In this document: in pieces, positions 9,838 to 21,070 of the stretch
How positions within the stretch are numbered: position 1 is the first letter of the stretch
Layout of the letters: each line of letters starts with the position of its first letter
Origin: Ailurus styani
Lineage: Eukaryota; Chordata; Mammalia; Carnivora; Ailuridae
DNA length: 64,000 nucleotides
Direction: 5' to 3'
Assembly: GCA_002007465.1 (NCBI GenBank)
Contig: LNAC01000737.1
Location: forward strand, 380,990-444,989
Made by a program: the position numbers and the translations under genes
The notes under the pieces: model-generated
What the model was told of the DNA's origin: nothing
What the model saw: only the letters and a program-made list of their open reading frames with translations
The model's database searches: none

Positions 9838-10440
9838 AAAAGAAAGGCCATATACACCCCAAGGTTCATAGCAGCAATGTCCACAATTGCCAAACTGTGG
9901 AAGGAGCCAAGATGCCCATCAACAGATGAATGGATAAAGAAGATGTGGTCCATACATGCAATAGAATATTACTCAGCCATCAGAAAGGATGAATACCCAA
10001 CTTTTGTATCAACATGGACGAGTCTGGAGGGGATTATGCTGAGTGAAATAAGTCAAGCAGAGAAAGTCAATTATCATATGGTTTCATTTATTTGTGGAAC
10101 ATAAGGGATAGCATGGAGGCCATTAGGAGAAGGAAGGGGAAAATGAAGGGGGAGAAATCAGAGTGGGAGGCAAAACATGAGAGACTGTGGACTCTGGGAA
10201 ACAAACTGAGGGTTTTAGAGGGGAAGGGGGTGGGGGGATGGGTTGGCCCAGTGACGAGTATTAAAGAGGGCACATATTGCATGGAGCACTGGGTGTTATA
10301 CCTAAACAATGAATCATGGAACACTACATTAAAAACTAATGACGTACTGTATGGTGACTAACATAATACAATAATGAAAAATAAATAGTTACATAAACAG
10401 ATTAAAAATGAATAAATAAAATCCCTTTTATGCCATGGGG
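9838..10440 (+). mobile_element. 5'-truncated carnivore L1: ORF2 end and 3' UTR
   Basis: It starts in the ORF2 C-terminus ('CACAATTGCCAAACTGTGGA', 'CATCAACAGATGAATGGATA', 'CAATAGAATATTACTCAGCC'; protein wording such as 'AIEYYSAIRKDEY'). It then runs through the G-rich 3' UTR ('GAGCACTGGGTGTTATACC') to an A-rich tail near 10370-10435. I found no clean TSD. The sequence is moderately diverged from the copies at 6036 and 52630. Confidence 0.88.
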
Positions 10441-10702
10441 GGAGAAGACAGTTATGCTTTATCATTTATAGAAACCCTGCTTTCCTCCAAAATGGTTTTG
10501 ATATAGTTTACTACAAAAAGCATATGATAAGCTTAATAAAAGAAGAATGAAGATGGGAAGTAAGGATCAAGAGGAAAAAATATAGTAAATACCATAACAC
10601 TGACATGTAATGTAGTTCCTATAATGGAGTATGAAACATGGCTCTGAGCTTCCTCAAGGCTGAGGCAAAAGCGGAAACAGGAGACATGAATAATAGCAGT
10701 AG

Positions 10703-10894
10703 GCACGGGTACCTGGGTGGCTCGGTGGGTTAAGCATCTGCCTTTGGCTCAGGTCATGATCCCAGAGTCTTGGGATCCAGTACCGGGATTGGGCTCCCTG
10801 CTCAGCAGAGGGTCTGCTTCTCCCTCTCCCTCTCTGTCTGCTGCTCCCCCTGCTTGTGCTCTCTATCAAATAAATAAATAAAATCTTTAAAAAA
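10703..10894 (+). mobile_element. Can-SINE with TSD
   Basis: Head 'ACCTGGGTGGCTCGGTGGGT', body ending 'CTTGTGCTCTCTATCAAATA', and an (AAATA)n tail. The 11-bp TSD AATAGCAGTAG lies at 10692-10702 and 10895-10905. Confidence 0.93.
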
Positions 10895-11073
10895 AATAGC
10901 AGTAGACAGAAGAAAGAATGTGGGTTTTTAAAAATAATTTTTTTCCTAGAAATCAAATCTAAAAAGAATTGTTATATTCAAGGATTCATACGCACAGCTT
11001 TAAGTAAGAAAATGACGGATGACACCTTCATGAGAGTTTTCACACAAACTGAAGGGGATAAGAATTGATATTA

Positions 11074-11276
11074 GGGCGCCTGGGTGGCTCAGTGGGTTAA
11101 AACCTCTGCTTTCGGCTCAGGTCATGATCTCAGCGTCCTGGGATCGAGGCCCGCATCGGGCTCTCTGCTCAGCAGGAAGCCTGCTTCCTCCTCTCCCTGT
11201 CTCTCTGCCTGCCTCTCTGCCTACTTGTAATCTCTCTCTCTGTGTCAAATAAATAAATAAAATCTTTAAAAAAAAA
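11074..11276 (+). mobile_element. Young Can-SINE with perfect 14-bp TSD
   Basis: Canonical head 'GGGCGCCTGGGTGGCTCAGT' and the body with 'CTGCCTGCCTCTCTGCCTAC' that is frequent in mustelid SINEs. The tail ends AAATCTTT plus an A-run. The TSD AAGAATTGATATTA lies at 11060-11073 and 11277-11290. Confidence 0.95.
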
Positions 11277-11290
11277 AAGAATTGATATTA

Positions 11291-13220
11291 AAGCACAAGT
11301 TGGTGAAGGTACTCCTGTCAGGGGCTAGGCTCACATGAGAAAACTTCTGAAGAAAAACAGGATTCCACGGAACAGAGGCACGGAATGGAGGGTAACTATT
11401 CATTCTACATCATTGTGCATGAGGCCAGGCCTAAATGTCAATGAGAGCTGATTTCACATAAACTCGAGTGGTGGTGTTCAAAACAGGAGTCTGCAGGAAG
11501 TCAACATCTCTGATGTGAAATAATGAGTGATTTTCATCAGCCGTGTATCTGGCCCCTGAGCAGGCACCCCGGGCACAGACACCAGGCCATGTGGTCATGT
11601 CCGCTGGCAAGGTCGATGCACAGAGGATGTCTACACTGCACATATGCAACACGGCTTGATTTCAGCATCTCATTTCTGGATTGCATTTTGAGCAGATGTG
11701 CCTTGCTCTCTTTCTTTTAGGTCAAAAAGCGATGAAAAATGCTGTGGTTTTAAAATTGAGTGAGCACTTGAAAAATATTAGCTCTGTTTGGCTTCAGGTT
11801 TTGTTTTTTCTTATACTCTAAGGTTCTCTTCTTGGCAGCAAAATGTCCAGTTGAAAACAGCATGCCCACCATCTCTCCATTCCTTCAAAAAAAAAAGCCC
11901 ATGGAAAGTATCCATTAACTGAAAGAGAGAAGTTCTTCACAACTTGGTGAACTTTGGTCTTATTTTTCAGTGACAGCCTATACTTAATTATTTAAGCATC
12001 TGTAATAAATTAATCAATTAACACCCATGTATCACTTCCTCATGTGTCTACTACTGAGCCAGGCTACAAAATAGGAGCATCTATTTCTTCTCATATATTT
12101 CTCATGAATACACCATTTTGTCAGAGAAAAGAACCTAAACCCATGATACAGTTAGAAGGTAGTAAGTACTAATATGTGTCAAATTCTCAAATCCGAAGAA
12201 GGAAAGACCATGGTGGGGAGGGGCGAGCAGGGAGTAATATGTGGTCTTACCTGTCACAATCATGTTCATGCCTAAGAGAATAAGAAATATCTAAATACCT
12301 TACAGCTCTTGGCTCTTTCTCCAAGAGAAATATATATCCAGATCCAAGCCAACACCCCAAGTTTAACTGCGGCTCCTTATTTCCTGGTAGACCTTAAAAA
12401 AAGTCTTTGCTTAAAATGTGGAAGGCTGAATGAAAAACAAGAAAATCTTGCTTGTAAGACACCAGAAACTGCAGAGAAACTGTGTCAGCTCCTGTGTTGC
12501 CTCCCACATGGACCCCTGGGTACATTCTCACATTTTGTCTTTGAATCTTCTCTTGGCGACCTTCCACTCAGACATCACCTTTTATGCAGGGAACCAGGCA
12601 CTTTTCTCAGCACTATGGGTGTGTAGCCACAGAACACAGAACAGGATGAGAGGAACACCCTAGGATGTGAATCCGCACAGATAAAATTGCAGTCCAGGCT
12701 TCTTGCACAGCAAGGACATTGGCCACATCACACATGTGCAAGCCAATCATAGATGAGGTGCTTTGAGAATTGCAGGTGTGTGTCTAAGTGTGGGATTGTA
12801 CACAAACTTTAACCCCCCCACACACACTGCTCACATCCACAATACACACATGCCACGCACCACCAGGCTGGTTTGTGATGGTTATTAACAGGAAAGGACA
12901 AAATTAGAGTTTTTATGATTACAGTCTTGTTTAAACTTTTGTCTTATCAAAAATGTAACGACCAATGAAAGAAGAAATCCCTACTTTTATCCTAGTGTAG
13001 CATGTATCTCTTTTCTCAAATTCTTAAGGTCACTATTAGGAAAGAAGTATATCCTGGAACTACCAACACAACGTGTTTTGTAGCAGTGTGGTTACCAGCT
13101 TCATCGGCTTCCCTGTAACACTGAGCCCCCTCAACAAGCCAGGGGACAGAGCCTGGACAGCAGCAGAGACTTCATTTAATAGGTAAGATCTCGGGTTCAA
13201 CTGACAGATCTGCAAAAGTC
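11291..13220. other. Unassigned non-coding stretch
   Basis: About 1.9 kb with no repeat I can assign. A short C-run plus CA-rich patch lies near 12815-12860. The 105-codon frame at 12309-12626 and the overlapping 77-codon frame look accidental: no domain, and a different frame is equally open. Confidence 0.45.
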
Positions 13221-13224
13221 CCTG

Positions 13225-13740
13225 ATATCAGCTTGCCAAACCTTTGTTAAATACCAACCATGGCCTTGTTCTAGGCAGTGAGGGATGATTAACAAAAGGT
13301 TGGTGCCCTTTGGGCAGTCATTGTTTTATAGGGAATTCTAGAAGCAGGAAGGAAGAAAGGTCTCAGGGGGGTAGCCTTTGAACTGAATGAGTCTTTAAAG
13401 ATAAATTGGTCAACAGAATTAGAGAGCGGAAGGGAAAAGACCGTTTTGGAAGGTGGACTTTTCAGGAAAAGCAAATAACTTGAGCAAAAGCATGGGCACA
13501 AAAAAACCAGCACATTTGGAGAATTTCAAAACATTTTGCATGACTGAGTATAAGGAGCACGAGAGGGTCTTTTGAGAAATACGGCTGGAGAGGTAATGAG
13601 GGGCCAGATCTTGTGTCACACAAAGGACCTCTTATGCCACACAAAGGAATTTGGATTTTTTTTCTCTTTAGGCATAAGGAAGCCATTGAAGGGCTTTAAG
13701 CAGGCAGCAATGTAATCAGATTTACTCTTTGGAAATAAGA
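13225..13740 (-). repeat. Ancient LINE fragment, L2-like, minus strand
   Basis: 'CCTTGTTCTAGGCAGTGAGG' matches the antisense L2 3' end (GGCACTGTTCTAGGCACTGGG). Further along, 'AGGGGCCAGATCTTGTGTCA', 'GGAATTTGGATTTT' and 'AAGGAAGCCATTGAAGGGCT' match the widespread antisense wording GGGCCAGATCATG ... GGACTTTGGATTTTATT ... GGGAAGCCATTGGAGGG. The family assignment is from memory. Confidence 0.5.
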
Positions 13741-13854
13741 CCTCCTGATTAGTTAATGAGCTCGTATTTCTTTTCTTGTGTGTCAACCATTGTTTTATTG
13801 CTTGGTCTTTAGACTCTATTATTGATTGAAATAACAAAATGATGGGAGTTAAGA

Positions 13855-13965
13855 GGCTGTGCCACTTAACCTTCCAAAGTCTGTTTCATCTGCTTTCCAA
13901 GTAGTGATTATACCATCTGCTTTATCTCACTGGTCTGGGGTAAGATTAAAATAAGATACAGGCAG
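13855..13965 (-). repeat. MIR-like fragment, minus strand
   Basis: 'GGCTGTGCCACTTAACCTTC', then 'TCTGTTTCATCTGCTTTCC' and 'GGTAAGATTAAAATAAGATA', are in MIR antisense order (TGCCACTTACTAGC ... TTTCCTCATCTGTAAAATGG ... GAGGATTAAATGAG). It is heavily diverged. Confidence 0.35.
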
Positions 13966-14139
13966 AAAAACTAGCTGACAGTACTATTGCTTTGATATGC
14001 CTGCTGGACTCCATCAGTTAGCTGGTACCAAGCAGAGTAGAAATGAATCTGTATTTACAATTGGACCAATTATGAATGAAACTGGAAAATATTTGGGCTA
14101 GCACAAATCTCATAAACCACTGAGTCTTTCATTTTATTT

Positions 14140-14280
14140 TGCATTTTAAGATGTTGATATCTAGGTCCCAAATGGGAGACTCTGATTTTGTTTATTAGGG
14201 GTAGAGCCTCGGGCTGGTATTTTTGAAAGCTCATTAGGTAATTTGAATATGCAGTTAGACTTGAAAACCACTATTCTAGT
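14140..14280 (+). repeat. MER5-like hAT (Charlie) fragment
   Basis: 'GATATCTAGGTCCCAAATGG', 'GACTCTGATTTTGTTTATTA', 'GGTATTTTTGAAAGCTCATT', 'AGGTAATTTGAATATGCAG' and 'GAAAACCACTA' follow the MER5A order (GGCCCCACCCCAGAGATTCTGATTTAATTGG ... TTTTTAAAAGCTCCCCAGGTGATTCTAATGTGCAG ... GAGAACCACTG). The 5' inverted-repeat end is not recognisable. Confidence 0.6.
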
Positions 14281-14629
14281 CTTATGTGGCTTTACAAATA
14301 GGTCTCTTTAAATTCTCCAGTAATACACAATTCAGATGCTACAGAGACTGTACTAAACCATACAGAAAAAAACAAAGGAAGCTATTGAGTTCATTTTATG
14401 AAACAAAAACAGTCCTAATAACAAAAAATTAAAACTTAAAAAAATTCAACCAAAGACATTAAGTTATAAATTCATCTTTCTTATGAATATATAGAAATCA
14501 TAAAAAAATGCTATTATAAAAAACTGTATATTAAAGGAATAGGCCAGGTTGAATTTATTTGAGGAGTTGAAAGATGGCTTAATTTAGGAAATTTGCAATT
14601 TGTAGATGGAATGCATCATCATTTAAATA

Positions 14630-14830
14630 ATATTTATTGAGTAATATAAAGTGGCAAATACCAAAGCAATGGGTACATAAGATAAACATGGTCTCCATCC
14701 CCAGAGTGTATGCTGTAGTGTGAAAAATAAATATTAAATTACTTGTTTACACCAAAAGGCAAACTAAGAAAAATATTAATAAATACCAAGTGGTATTGGA
14801 TAAATTTAAACACTGAAACACTGTTAGAGT
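14630..14830 (-). repeat. L2-like LINE fragment, minus strand
   Basis: 'AATAATATTTATTGAGTAAT' and 'GATAAACATGGTCTCCATCC', followed by 'CCAGAGTGTATGCTGTAGTG', fit the antisense L2 3' end (AATATTTATTGAGCACC ... ACAAGGTCCCTGCCCTCATGGAGCTTACAGTCTAGTG). Confidence 0.5.
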
Positions 14831-15234
14831 AGGAAAAAAATACATTTTTAGCATAATATCATAATGAAATATACTCTCTTCTAGTATCCAATAGCCTGTG
14901 AAAATCAGGAATACTAAGTAACAATTATTTGAAGAAAACTTGATTTTCCACCTAGAAAAACAAGATGAATCATCTGAAAATTATTAAAAATAATTTTTAA
15001 AGATTAGTTTAAAAACTAGATAAAAGATAAATATACAAATCCAGTAACATTCATATATGTATTTTAGAAATTAAACTTATTTCTTTCTCTAAATGCTCTC
15101 TCTTTATACTTCCACACCTGATTCTCAGAATAGAGGACATGTCCCTTTCTCAAATAGTGTGCTTTGGGGACTATTCCTTAATTTGATAAGACAGCTGGCT
15201 ACATGACCCTGTCACTCAGACCATGAAATGATAT
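14831..15234. other. AT-rich unassigned stretch
   Basis: A-rich and T-rich sequence with no identifiable element. I see no frames or motifs of note. Confidence 0.4.
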
Positions 15235-15375
15235 GTGATCCCTTCTAATTTCACAATTACATAGTGAAGTGAGTATTATGATTACAGCATTTACACATAA
15301 GGAAATGCTGCAAAGTCCCACAGCAAGCAAGCAGAAGTGAAAGGACTCCAGGCAAATCTGACCCTAAAGCTCATA
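15235..15375 (+). repeat. MIR fragment
   Basis: 'GTGAAGTGAGTATTATGATT' and 'ACATAAGGAAATGCTGCAAA', then 'GTCCCACAGCAAGCAAGCAG' and 'CCAGGCAAATCTGACCC', follow the MIR order (GTAGGTACTATTATTATCC, GATGAGGAAACTGAGG, GTCACACAGCTAGTAAG, CCAGGCAGTCTGACTCC). Confidence 0.55.
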
Positions 15376-15639
15376 TTTTGTGAATTGTATCATACAAATC
15401 AAACAGTAAATGTTCCAATCAACAAAAAGAGAAAAATCATAAGCTTAAAAAAAGAGAGAAAATGCAAGTTAAAAAGCCATACAAAGAATTACAAAGTAAA
15501 TGATTCATGCATTTGCTTATATAAACATTCTCAAAAACTTTATCAGTTCCTCAAATTGATAAAAAGCAGCCACAAAAAGCTACCACTGACATTCTAGTTA
15601 ATAATAAAAGACTGACTGCTTTCCCCTAAGAATGAGAAT

Positions 15640-16060
15640 AAGCTAATGATATTTCTATTCTCACCACTTCCATTTAATATTGTAGTGAAGTTTTGCCCAG
15701 TGCAATAAGGAAATTGGACTTTTTTTTTCTTTTTAGGCAAGACTTACAGAGTGGGAATGGAAGCATAAAACTGCATAACATTTGCAGACAATATGATATA
15801 CTATGTAAAAATCCTAAAGAATCTTCAAAAAACCTACTAGACCTAGTAAGCAAATTTAACAAGGTCACAGAATCAATACACAAGAACACATTTGTTCCTC
15901 TCTACATAGCAGCAAATAATATGCAAATAAAACTGAGAAAACAATTCTTTTCAAAATACCTTCAAAAATAACAAACTGCTTAGGAAAAAATTTAACAAAA
16001 GTACAAGACCTATGCACTGAAAATTACAAATGAGGAAAATTAAAGTGGACATAAATAAAC
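15640..16060 (+). pseudogene. Old L1 ORF2 fragment: end of the reverse-transcriptase domain
   Basis: A relic of the L1 ORF2 reverse transcriptase. 'TCTCACCACTTCCATTTAAT' codes the SPLLFN-like block and 'TTTGCAGACAATATGATATA' (15781-15800) the active-site turn, which reads Phe-Ala-Asp-Asn instead of Phe-Ala-Asp-Asp. 'GAACACATTTGTTCCTCTCT' corresponds to the 'SIHKNTFVPLYIAANNMQIK' stretch in the 92-codon frame at 15693-15971. A T-rich insert at about 15719-15736 breaks the frame before the active site. The fragment is truncated on both sides, lies next to a SINE, and is older than the L1 copies at 6036 and 52630. Confidence 0.8.
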
Positions 16061-16167
16061 CCACACTCCCGATGCTGTAAATGGCAGTGGGAAGGATAGT
16101 ACTGAGGGACTGGGAACAGATCCCTCTGTACATGGGCACAGAAAAAAGGCATGCTTTAAAAGAGCAA

Positions 16168-16297
16168 GTAGGGCACCTGGGTGGCTCAGATGGTTAAGTG
16201 TCTGCCTTCGGCTCAGGTCATGATCCCAGGATCCTGAGATGGAGTCCCCCATCAGGCTCCCTGCTCAGCAGGGAGCCTGCTTCTCCCCCTGCATCTG

Positions 16298-16338
<41 letters not shown>

Positions 16339-16370
16339 TTCATGAATAAATAAATAAAATCTTAAAAAAA
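16168..16370 (+). mobile_element. Can-SINE with (CT)n expansion and TSD
   Basis: The head 'GGGCACCTGGGTGGCTCAGA' is typical. The pyrimidine body has expanded into a pure (CT) microsatellite at about 16303-16334. The 10-bp TSD AAAAGAGCAA lies at 16158-16167 and 16371-16380. Confidence 0.93.
16303..16334. repeat. (CT)n microsatellite inside SINE
   Basis: About 16 uninterrupted CT units within the SINE body. It is likely length-polymorphic. Confidence 0.9.
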
Positions 16371-17600
16371 AAAAGAGCAACCAGCATATGAAAGAGACAA
16401 CATTAGAAGTCTGCCAAGAAGCAGAGAAGTTGTAAGAAAGCTCCTCAGGTTAGAGGGACTGGAGAACAACATGGTTTATGTCCTCACCCCACCTTAAAAG
16501 ACTACACCAGAGCACGGTCTGGATGTCATAAGCTCTTAGTTCAGGCAAATAATCTGCATTGTGGGCACCATACATGAAACCATTCCTTTAAATTTAGGAG
16601 AAGTAACCATCTTGCCTAATCTAGAAACAAATACCGAAATTCAAGCAAAATGGGGACACAGAGGAATATGCTCAAAAACAAAACAAAGCAAAACCAAACC
16701 TCAAAAAACAACAACAAACAAACAAACAAACCCTAAATGAAACAGATAAACAATATGCTTATTCTAGAATTTAAAGTAATGATTATAGAAATACTCGCTG
16801 GCCTGGAGAAAAGAGTGGAAGAACTCAGTGAAATCTTCAATAAAGAGATAGAAAATAGTTAAGAAAACCAATCAGAGTTGAAGAAAATAATGACAGAAAC
16901 AAAAAACACACTAAAGGGAATCAACAGTTGATTAGAGGGTTTAGAAGAACATATCAGTGATCTGGAAGACAGAGCAATAGAAAGCACACAAGCTGAACTT
17001 CAAAAAAAGAAAGAAAATTTTAAATGAGGATAAATTAAGAAATCTCTTGGACAACATCAAGCTAACAAACATTTACATTATGGGGTCCCAGAAGAATAGC
17101 ATGAGAAAGTTGTAGAAAACATATTTTAAGAAATAATAATTGATAACTTCCCTAACCTAGAGAGGAAAATAGACATCCAAGTTCAAGAAGAACAGAGAGG
17201 TCCAAACAAGATGAACTCAAGAAGGTCCACACCACAGAACAAAATAATTAAAATGTCAAAGTTTAAAGGTAAGAGAGCATCTTCAAAGCAAGGGAGAAAC
17301 AAAAAGTTACCTATAAAGGAAAACCTTTAGGTTCATCAGCTAATTTTTCAGCAGAAACTTTGAAAGCCAGAGGAAAGTAGCATGTTATATTCAACGTGCT
17401 GAAAGGAAAAAAACCTACCAACAAGAATACTCAACTTGGCAAGATTATTGTTCAGATCTGAAAGAGAAATAAAGAGTTTCTTAGGAAAACAAAAGATAAA
17501 GGAGTTTATTGGCACTAAACCAGTCCTATAAGAAATTTTAAAGGGGTATCTTTAAGTGGAAAAGAAGTGGTTATAATTAGCCATAAGAAAACTATGAATA

Positions 17601-17752
17601 GGGGGTGGGAGGGTAGGGATAGGGTGGATGGGTTATGGACATTGGGGAGGGTTTGTGTTATGGTGAGTGATGCGAAAGATGTAAGCCTGATGATTCACAG
17701 ACCTGTACCCCTGGGGCAAATAATAAAAATAAAAATAAAATAAAAAGTAAAA
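17601..17752 (+). mobile_element. L1 stub: last ~150 bp of a young L1, nested in an old L1
   Basis: It contains 'GGATAGGGTGGATGGGTTAT', 'CCTGATGATTCACAGACCTG', 'TACCCCTGGGGCAAATAATA' and an (AAAAT)n-like tail. A perfect 16-bp TSD, AAGAAAACTATGAATA, lies at 17585-17600 and 17753-17768. Removing it restores the surrounding old L1. It nearly matches the stub at 5628-5752. Confidence 0.93.
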
Positions 17753-17819
17753 AAGAAAACTATGAATAAAAAGATGTAAAATATGAAAACATACACACAA
17801 AATGTGGAGAAGGGAGCAA

Positions 17820-18072
17820 AAAAAGAAGTGAAGGGAAAAAGAAAAAGAAAGAAAATTTTTTTCCTGCTTTTAGTTTTTTTTTTTTAAGTATTTGAATATA
17901 AATGACCATCAAATTAGTATGGACTGCTTCTTGTTTAGGATGTTATATGTAAACCTCATAGTAACCACAAACCCCAAACCAATGACAGAAAAAATAAAGA
18001 GAAAGAAAGCCAAAACAAACAAACAAAAAAAAGAGAGAGAGAGAGAGAGAGAGAAAAGAAAAAGAAAGAAGA
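17820..18072. repeat. Purine-rich low-complexity DNA with (GA)n
   Basis: A-rich and GAAA-type repeats, a CAAA run near 18018-18030, and a (GA) tract at about 18032-18053. It supplied the A-rich target of the SINE immediately downstream. Confidence 0.8.
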
Positions 18073-18287
18073 GGGCGCCTGGGTGGCTCAGTGGGTTAAA
18101 GCCGCTGCCTTCGGCTCAGGTCATGATCCCAGGGTCCTGGGATCGAGGCCCACATCGGGCTCTCTGCTCAGCAGGGAGCCTGCTTCCTCCTCTCTCCTCT
18201 CTCTCTGCCTGCCTCTCTGCCTACTTGTAATCTCTCTCTCTCTGTGTGTCAAATGAATAAATAAAATCTTTAAAAAAAAAAAAAGAA
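18073..18287 (+). mobile_element. Young Can-SINE with A-rich TSD
   Basis: Canonical young head 'GGGCGCCTGGGTGGCTCAGT' and mustelid-like body. It is flanked by AAGAAAAAGAAAGAAGA ending at 18072 and again ending at 18304. The low complexity of the target makes the TSD boundaries approximate. Confidence 0.92.
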
Positions 18288-18399
18288 AAAGAAAAAGAAA
18301 GAAGAAAAACACTAGACATTCATTGATCAAAAATAGCAAGAGAAGAAAGGAACAAAGAAGGACTATGAAAAAAACCAGAAAACAAAATTTTTAAATGGC

Positions 18400-19100
18400 A
18401 ATAAGTACACACCTATCAATAATTATTTTAAGTCTAAATGGCCTAAGTGCCCCAACTAAAGGACATAGAGTGGTAGAATGGATAGAAAAACAAGATCCAT
18501 CTATACGCTGCCTACAAGAGACTCACTTCAGACCTAAAGACACATACAGACTGAAAGTGAAGTGATGGAAAAACATTCACCATGCAAATGGAAATGAAAA
18601 AAAAAAAAAGCTTGAGTAGCAATACTTACATCAGACAAAATAGATTCGAGATGAAGACTGTAACAAAAAACAAAGAAAGGTAACACATAATGATAAAGGG
18701 GTAGATCCAAGAAGAGACTATAACAATTGTCAATATCTACATACCCAAAATTGGAACACCTAAATGCATAAAGCAAAAGTTAGTGGACATAAAGAGAGAA
18801 ATTGATGGTAAGGTAATAACTGTTGGGGACTTCAACACTCCACTTACATCAATGGATAGATTATCCAGACAGAAAATCAATGAGGAAACAACGTCTATAA
18901 ATGACACATTAGACCAAATGGACATAACTGATATATACAGAACATTCCATCCAAAATCTATAGAACACACATTCTTTTCAAGTGCACATGGAACATTCTC
19001 CAGAATAGACCACAACTTAAGCCATAAATCAAACCTCAATAAATTTAAGAAGATTGAAATCATATCTAGCATCTTTTCTGACACAATGCTACAAAACTAG
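18400..19100 (+). pseudogene. L1 ORF2 endonuclease-domain relic
   Basis: The apurinic/apyrimidinic-type endonuclease domain of an old L1 ORF2, which would nick target DNA. The 105-codon frame 18783-19100 keeps 'VGDFNTPLTSMD' (the catalytic GDFN block), 'TDIYRTFHPK', 'HTFFSSAHGTFSRIDH' (with the DH pair) and 'KIEIISSIFSD'. Upstream, 'CTATACGCTGCCTACAAGAG' codes the LQETH-type block but is out of frame. The frame stops at 19098 and the next segment (from 19130) already belongs to the reverse transcriptase, so roughly 1 kb between the domains is missing. Confidence 0.85.
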
Positions 19101-19129
19101 AAATAGTACATTGAGAAGATCATTCACCA

Positions 19130-20440
19130 TGATCAGGTGGAACTTATTTCTGGGATGCAAAGATGGTTCAGGATTTGCAAACCAATCAACAAAACGAAGG
19201 ATAAAAATAATCTGATCATCTCAAAAGATGAAGAAAAAGCATTTGACAAGATTCAACATCCATTCATGCTAAAAACTCTCAAAAAATGTACTAAAGGGAA
19301 CATACCTCAACATAATAAAGACCATATATGAAAAACCCACAGCCAACATCATACTCAATGGTAATAAACTGAGAGCTTTCCTTCAGGAATAAGATAAGGA
19401 TGTCCACTCTCACCACTTTTATTCAATGTAGTACTGGACATCTTAGCCAACAGCAATCACGCAAGAAAAAAAATAAATAAGAGGCATCCATGTTAGTAAA
19501 GAAGAAGTTAAACAGTCACTACTTGCAGGTGACATGATACTATATATAGAAAATCATAAAGACTCCACCAAAAAACTACTGGAAGTAATAAATAAATTCA
19601 ATAACTGGCAGGATACAAGATCAAATCCAGAAATCAGTAGCATTTCTATACACTAATAGTGAGTTGCAGAGAAATTAAAAAAAAACTTACAATTATACCA
19701 AAAAGACTAAAATATTCAGTACTAAATTTAACCAAAGAAGTGAAAGACCTGTACTCTGAAAACTACAAACTCTGATGAAAGAAATTGAATATGACACAAA
19801 AAAATGGAGAGATATTCCATGCTCATGGATTGGAAGAATTATTATTATCAAAATGTCCACATTACTCAAAGCAATCTACAGATTCAGTGCAATCCCTATC
19901 AAAATATCAACATCATTTTCCACAAAATTGGAACAATAATACTAGAATTTGTATGGAACCACAGAAGATCCCAGGTAGCCAAAGCAATCTTGAAAAAAAA
20001 GAACAAAGCTGGAGGTATCACAATTCCAGATTTCAGAATATACTACAAAGCTGTAGTAATCAAAACAGTATGGTACTAGTACAAAAACAGATACATAGAT
20101 CAATAGAATAGAATACAGTTACCAGAAATAAGCCTACAATTATATGATCACTTAATCTATCACAAAGGAAGCAAGAATATACAATGGGGGAAAGACAGTC
20201 TTTTCAATAAGTGGTTCTGGAGAAACTGGACAGCTACATGTAAAAGAATGAAAATGGACTACTATCTAACGCTATACGCAAAAATAACCTCAAAATGGAT
20301 TAAAGACCAATATGTGGGACCTGAAACCATAAAATTCCTAGAAGAGAACACAAGCAGTAATTTCTCTGGCATTGGCTATAGCAGCATATTTCTAGACATG
20401 TCTTCTGAGGCAGGGAGAGTGAAAGCAAAAATGAACTACT
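19130..20440 (+). pseudogene. L1 ORF2 reverse-transcriptase and C-terminal relic
   Basis: Begins with wording for '[20 protein letters not shown]' and '[18 protein letters not shown]' (19137-19331), part of the reverse transcriptase. 'TTCTATACACTAATAGTGAG' lies further on. The active-site turn at 19522-19533 reads Leu-Ala-Gly-Asp, so the first catalytic aspartate is Gly. The part after it has '[20 protein letters not shown]', '[20 protein letters not shown]' and '[20 protein letters not shown]' (19804-20079). Many stops and frameshifts. Inactive. Confidence 0.88.
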
Positions 20441-21070
20441 GAGACTATATCAAAATAAAAAGCTTTTGCACAGCAAAGGAAACCAAGAAACAAAAAGACC
20501 ATCTACTAAATGGTAGAATATATTTGCAAATGGCATATCCAAAATGTATAAAGAACTTACACAATTTTACATGAAAAAAACAAACAATTAAAAAATGGGC
20601 TGAAGACCTGAATAGACATTTTTCCAAAGAAGATATACGGATGGCCAACAGACACATGAAATGATGCTCAACATCACTAGTCATCAGGGAAATACAAATC
20701 AAAGGCAAAATGAGATATCACTTCACACCTGTCAGAATGGCTAAAATCAAGAAGACAAGAAACAAGGAGTATTGACAAGGATGTGGAGGAAAAGGAACCC
20801 TCATGCCTTATTGGTGGGAAAGTAAATTGGTATAACCACTATGGAAAACAGTATGGAGGTACCTCGAACAATTAAAAAAGAAATACCATATGATCCGATA
20901 ATTCCACCATTGGGTATTTATCCAGGGAAAATTAAAACACTAACTCAAAAGAGATATAAGCACCACTATGTTTATTGCTGCATTATTTACAGTAGCCAAG
21001 ACATGGAAGCAACCTAAGTGTCCATCAATAGATGAATGCATAAGAAAAATGTGGTGTACATATACAATAT

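Larger units (their letters stand above)
16390..18420 (+). mobile_element. Old L1 (L1M-type): ORF1 region and ORF1-ORF2 junction, with later insertions
   Basis: The ORF1 coiled-coil part appears as 'AGAAATACTCGCTGGCCTGG' through 'GATCTGGAAGACAGAGCAAT' (16780-17000). The conserved RNA-binding part follows: 'ATTATGGGGTCCCAGAAGAA', 'GCAGAAACTTTGAAAGCCAG' and 'CAACGTGCTGAAAGGAAAAA' (17080-17420), then 'GGCACTAAACCAGTCCTATA'. All frames are broken by stops. It is interrupted by the L1 stub at 17601-17752 and the SINE at 18073-18287. The part before 16780 is assigned by position only. The ORF2 start follows from about 18400. Confidence 0.75.
18400..21070 (+). mobile_element. Old L1 ORF2 block, internally deleted and 3'-truncated
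   Basis: Continues the L1 that starts near 16390. It carries endonuclease, reverse-transcriptase and C-terminal segments and, at its end, 'CATCAATAGATGAATGCATA' and 'GTGGTGTACATATACAATAT' (to about 21070). The 3' UTR and tail are absent. A deletion of about 1 kb lies at about 19100-19130 between endonuclease and reverse transcriptase. Confidence 0.85.

Noticed and set aside
12309..12663. Overlapping 105- and 77-codon frames, considered as a possible exon or processed pseudogene
   Set aside because: Two frames are equally open, there is no splice context or poly-A, and no protein family is recognisable.
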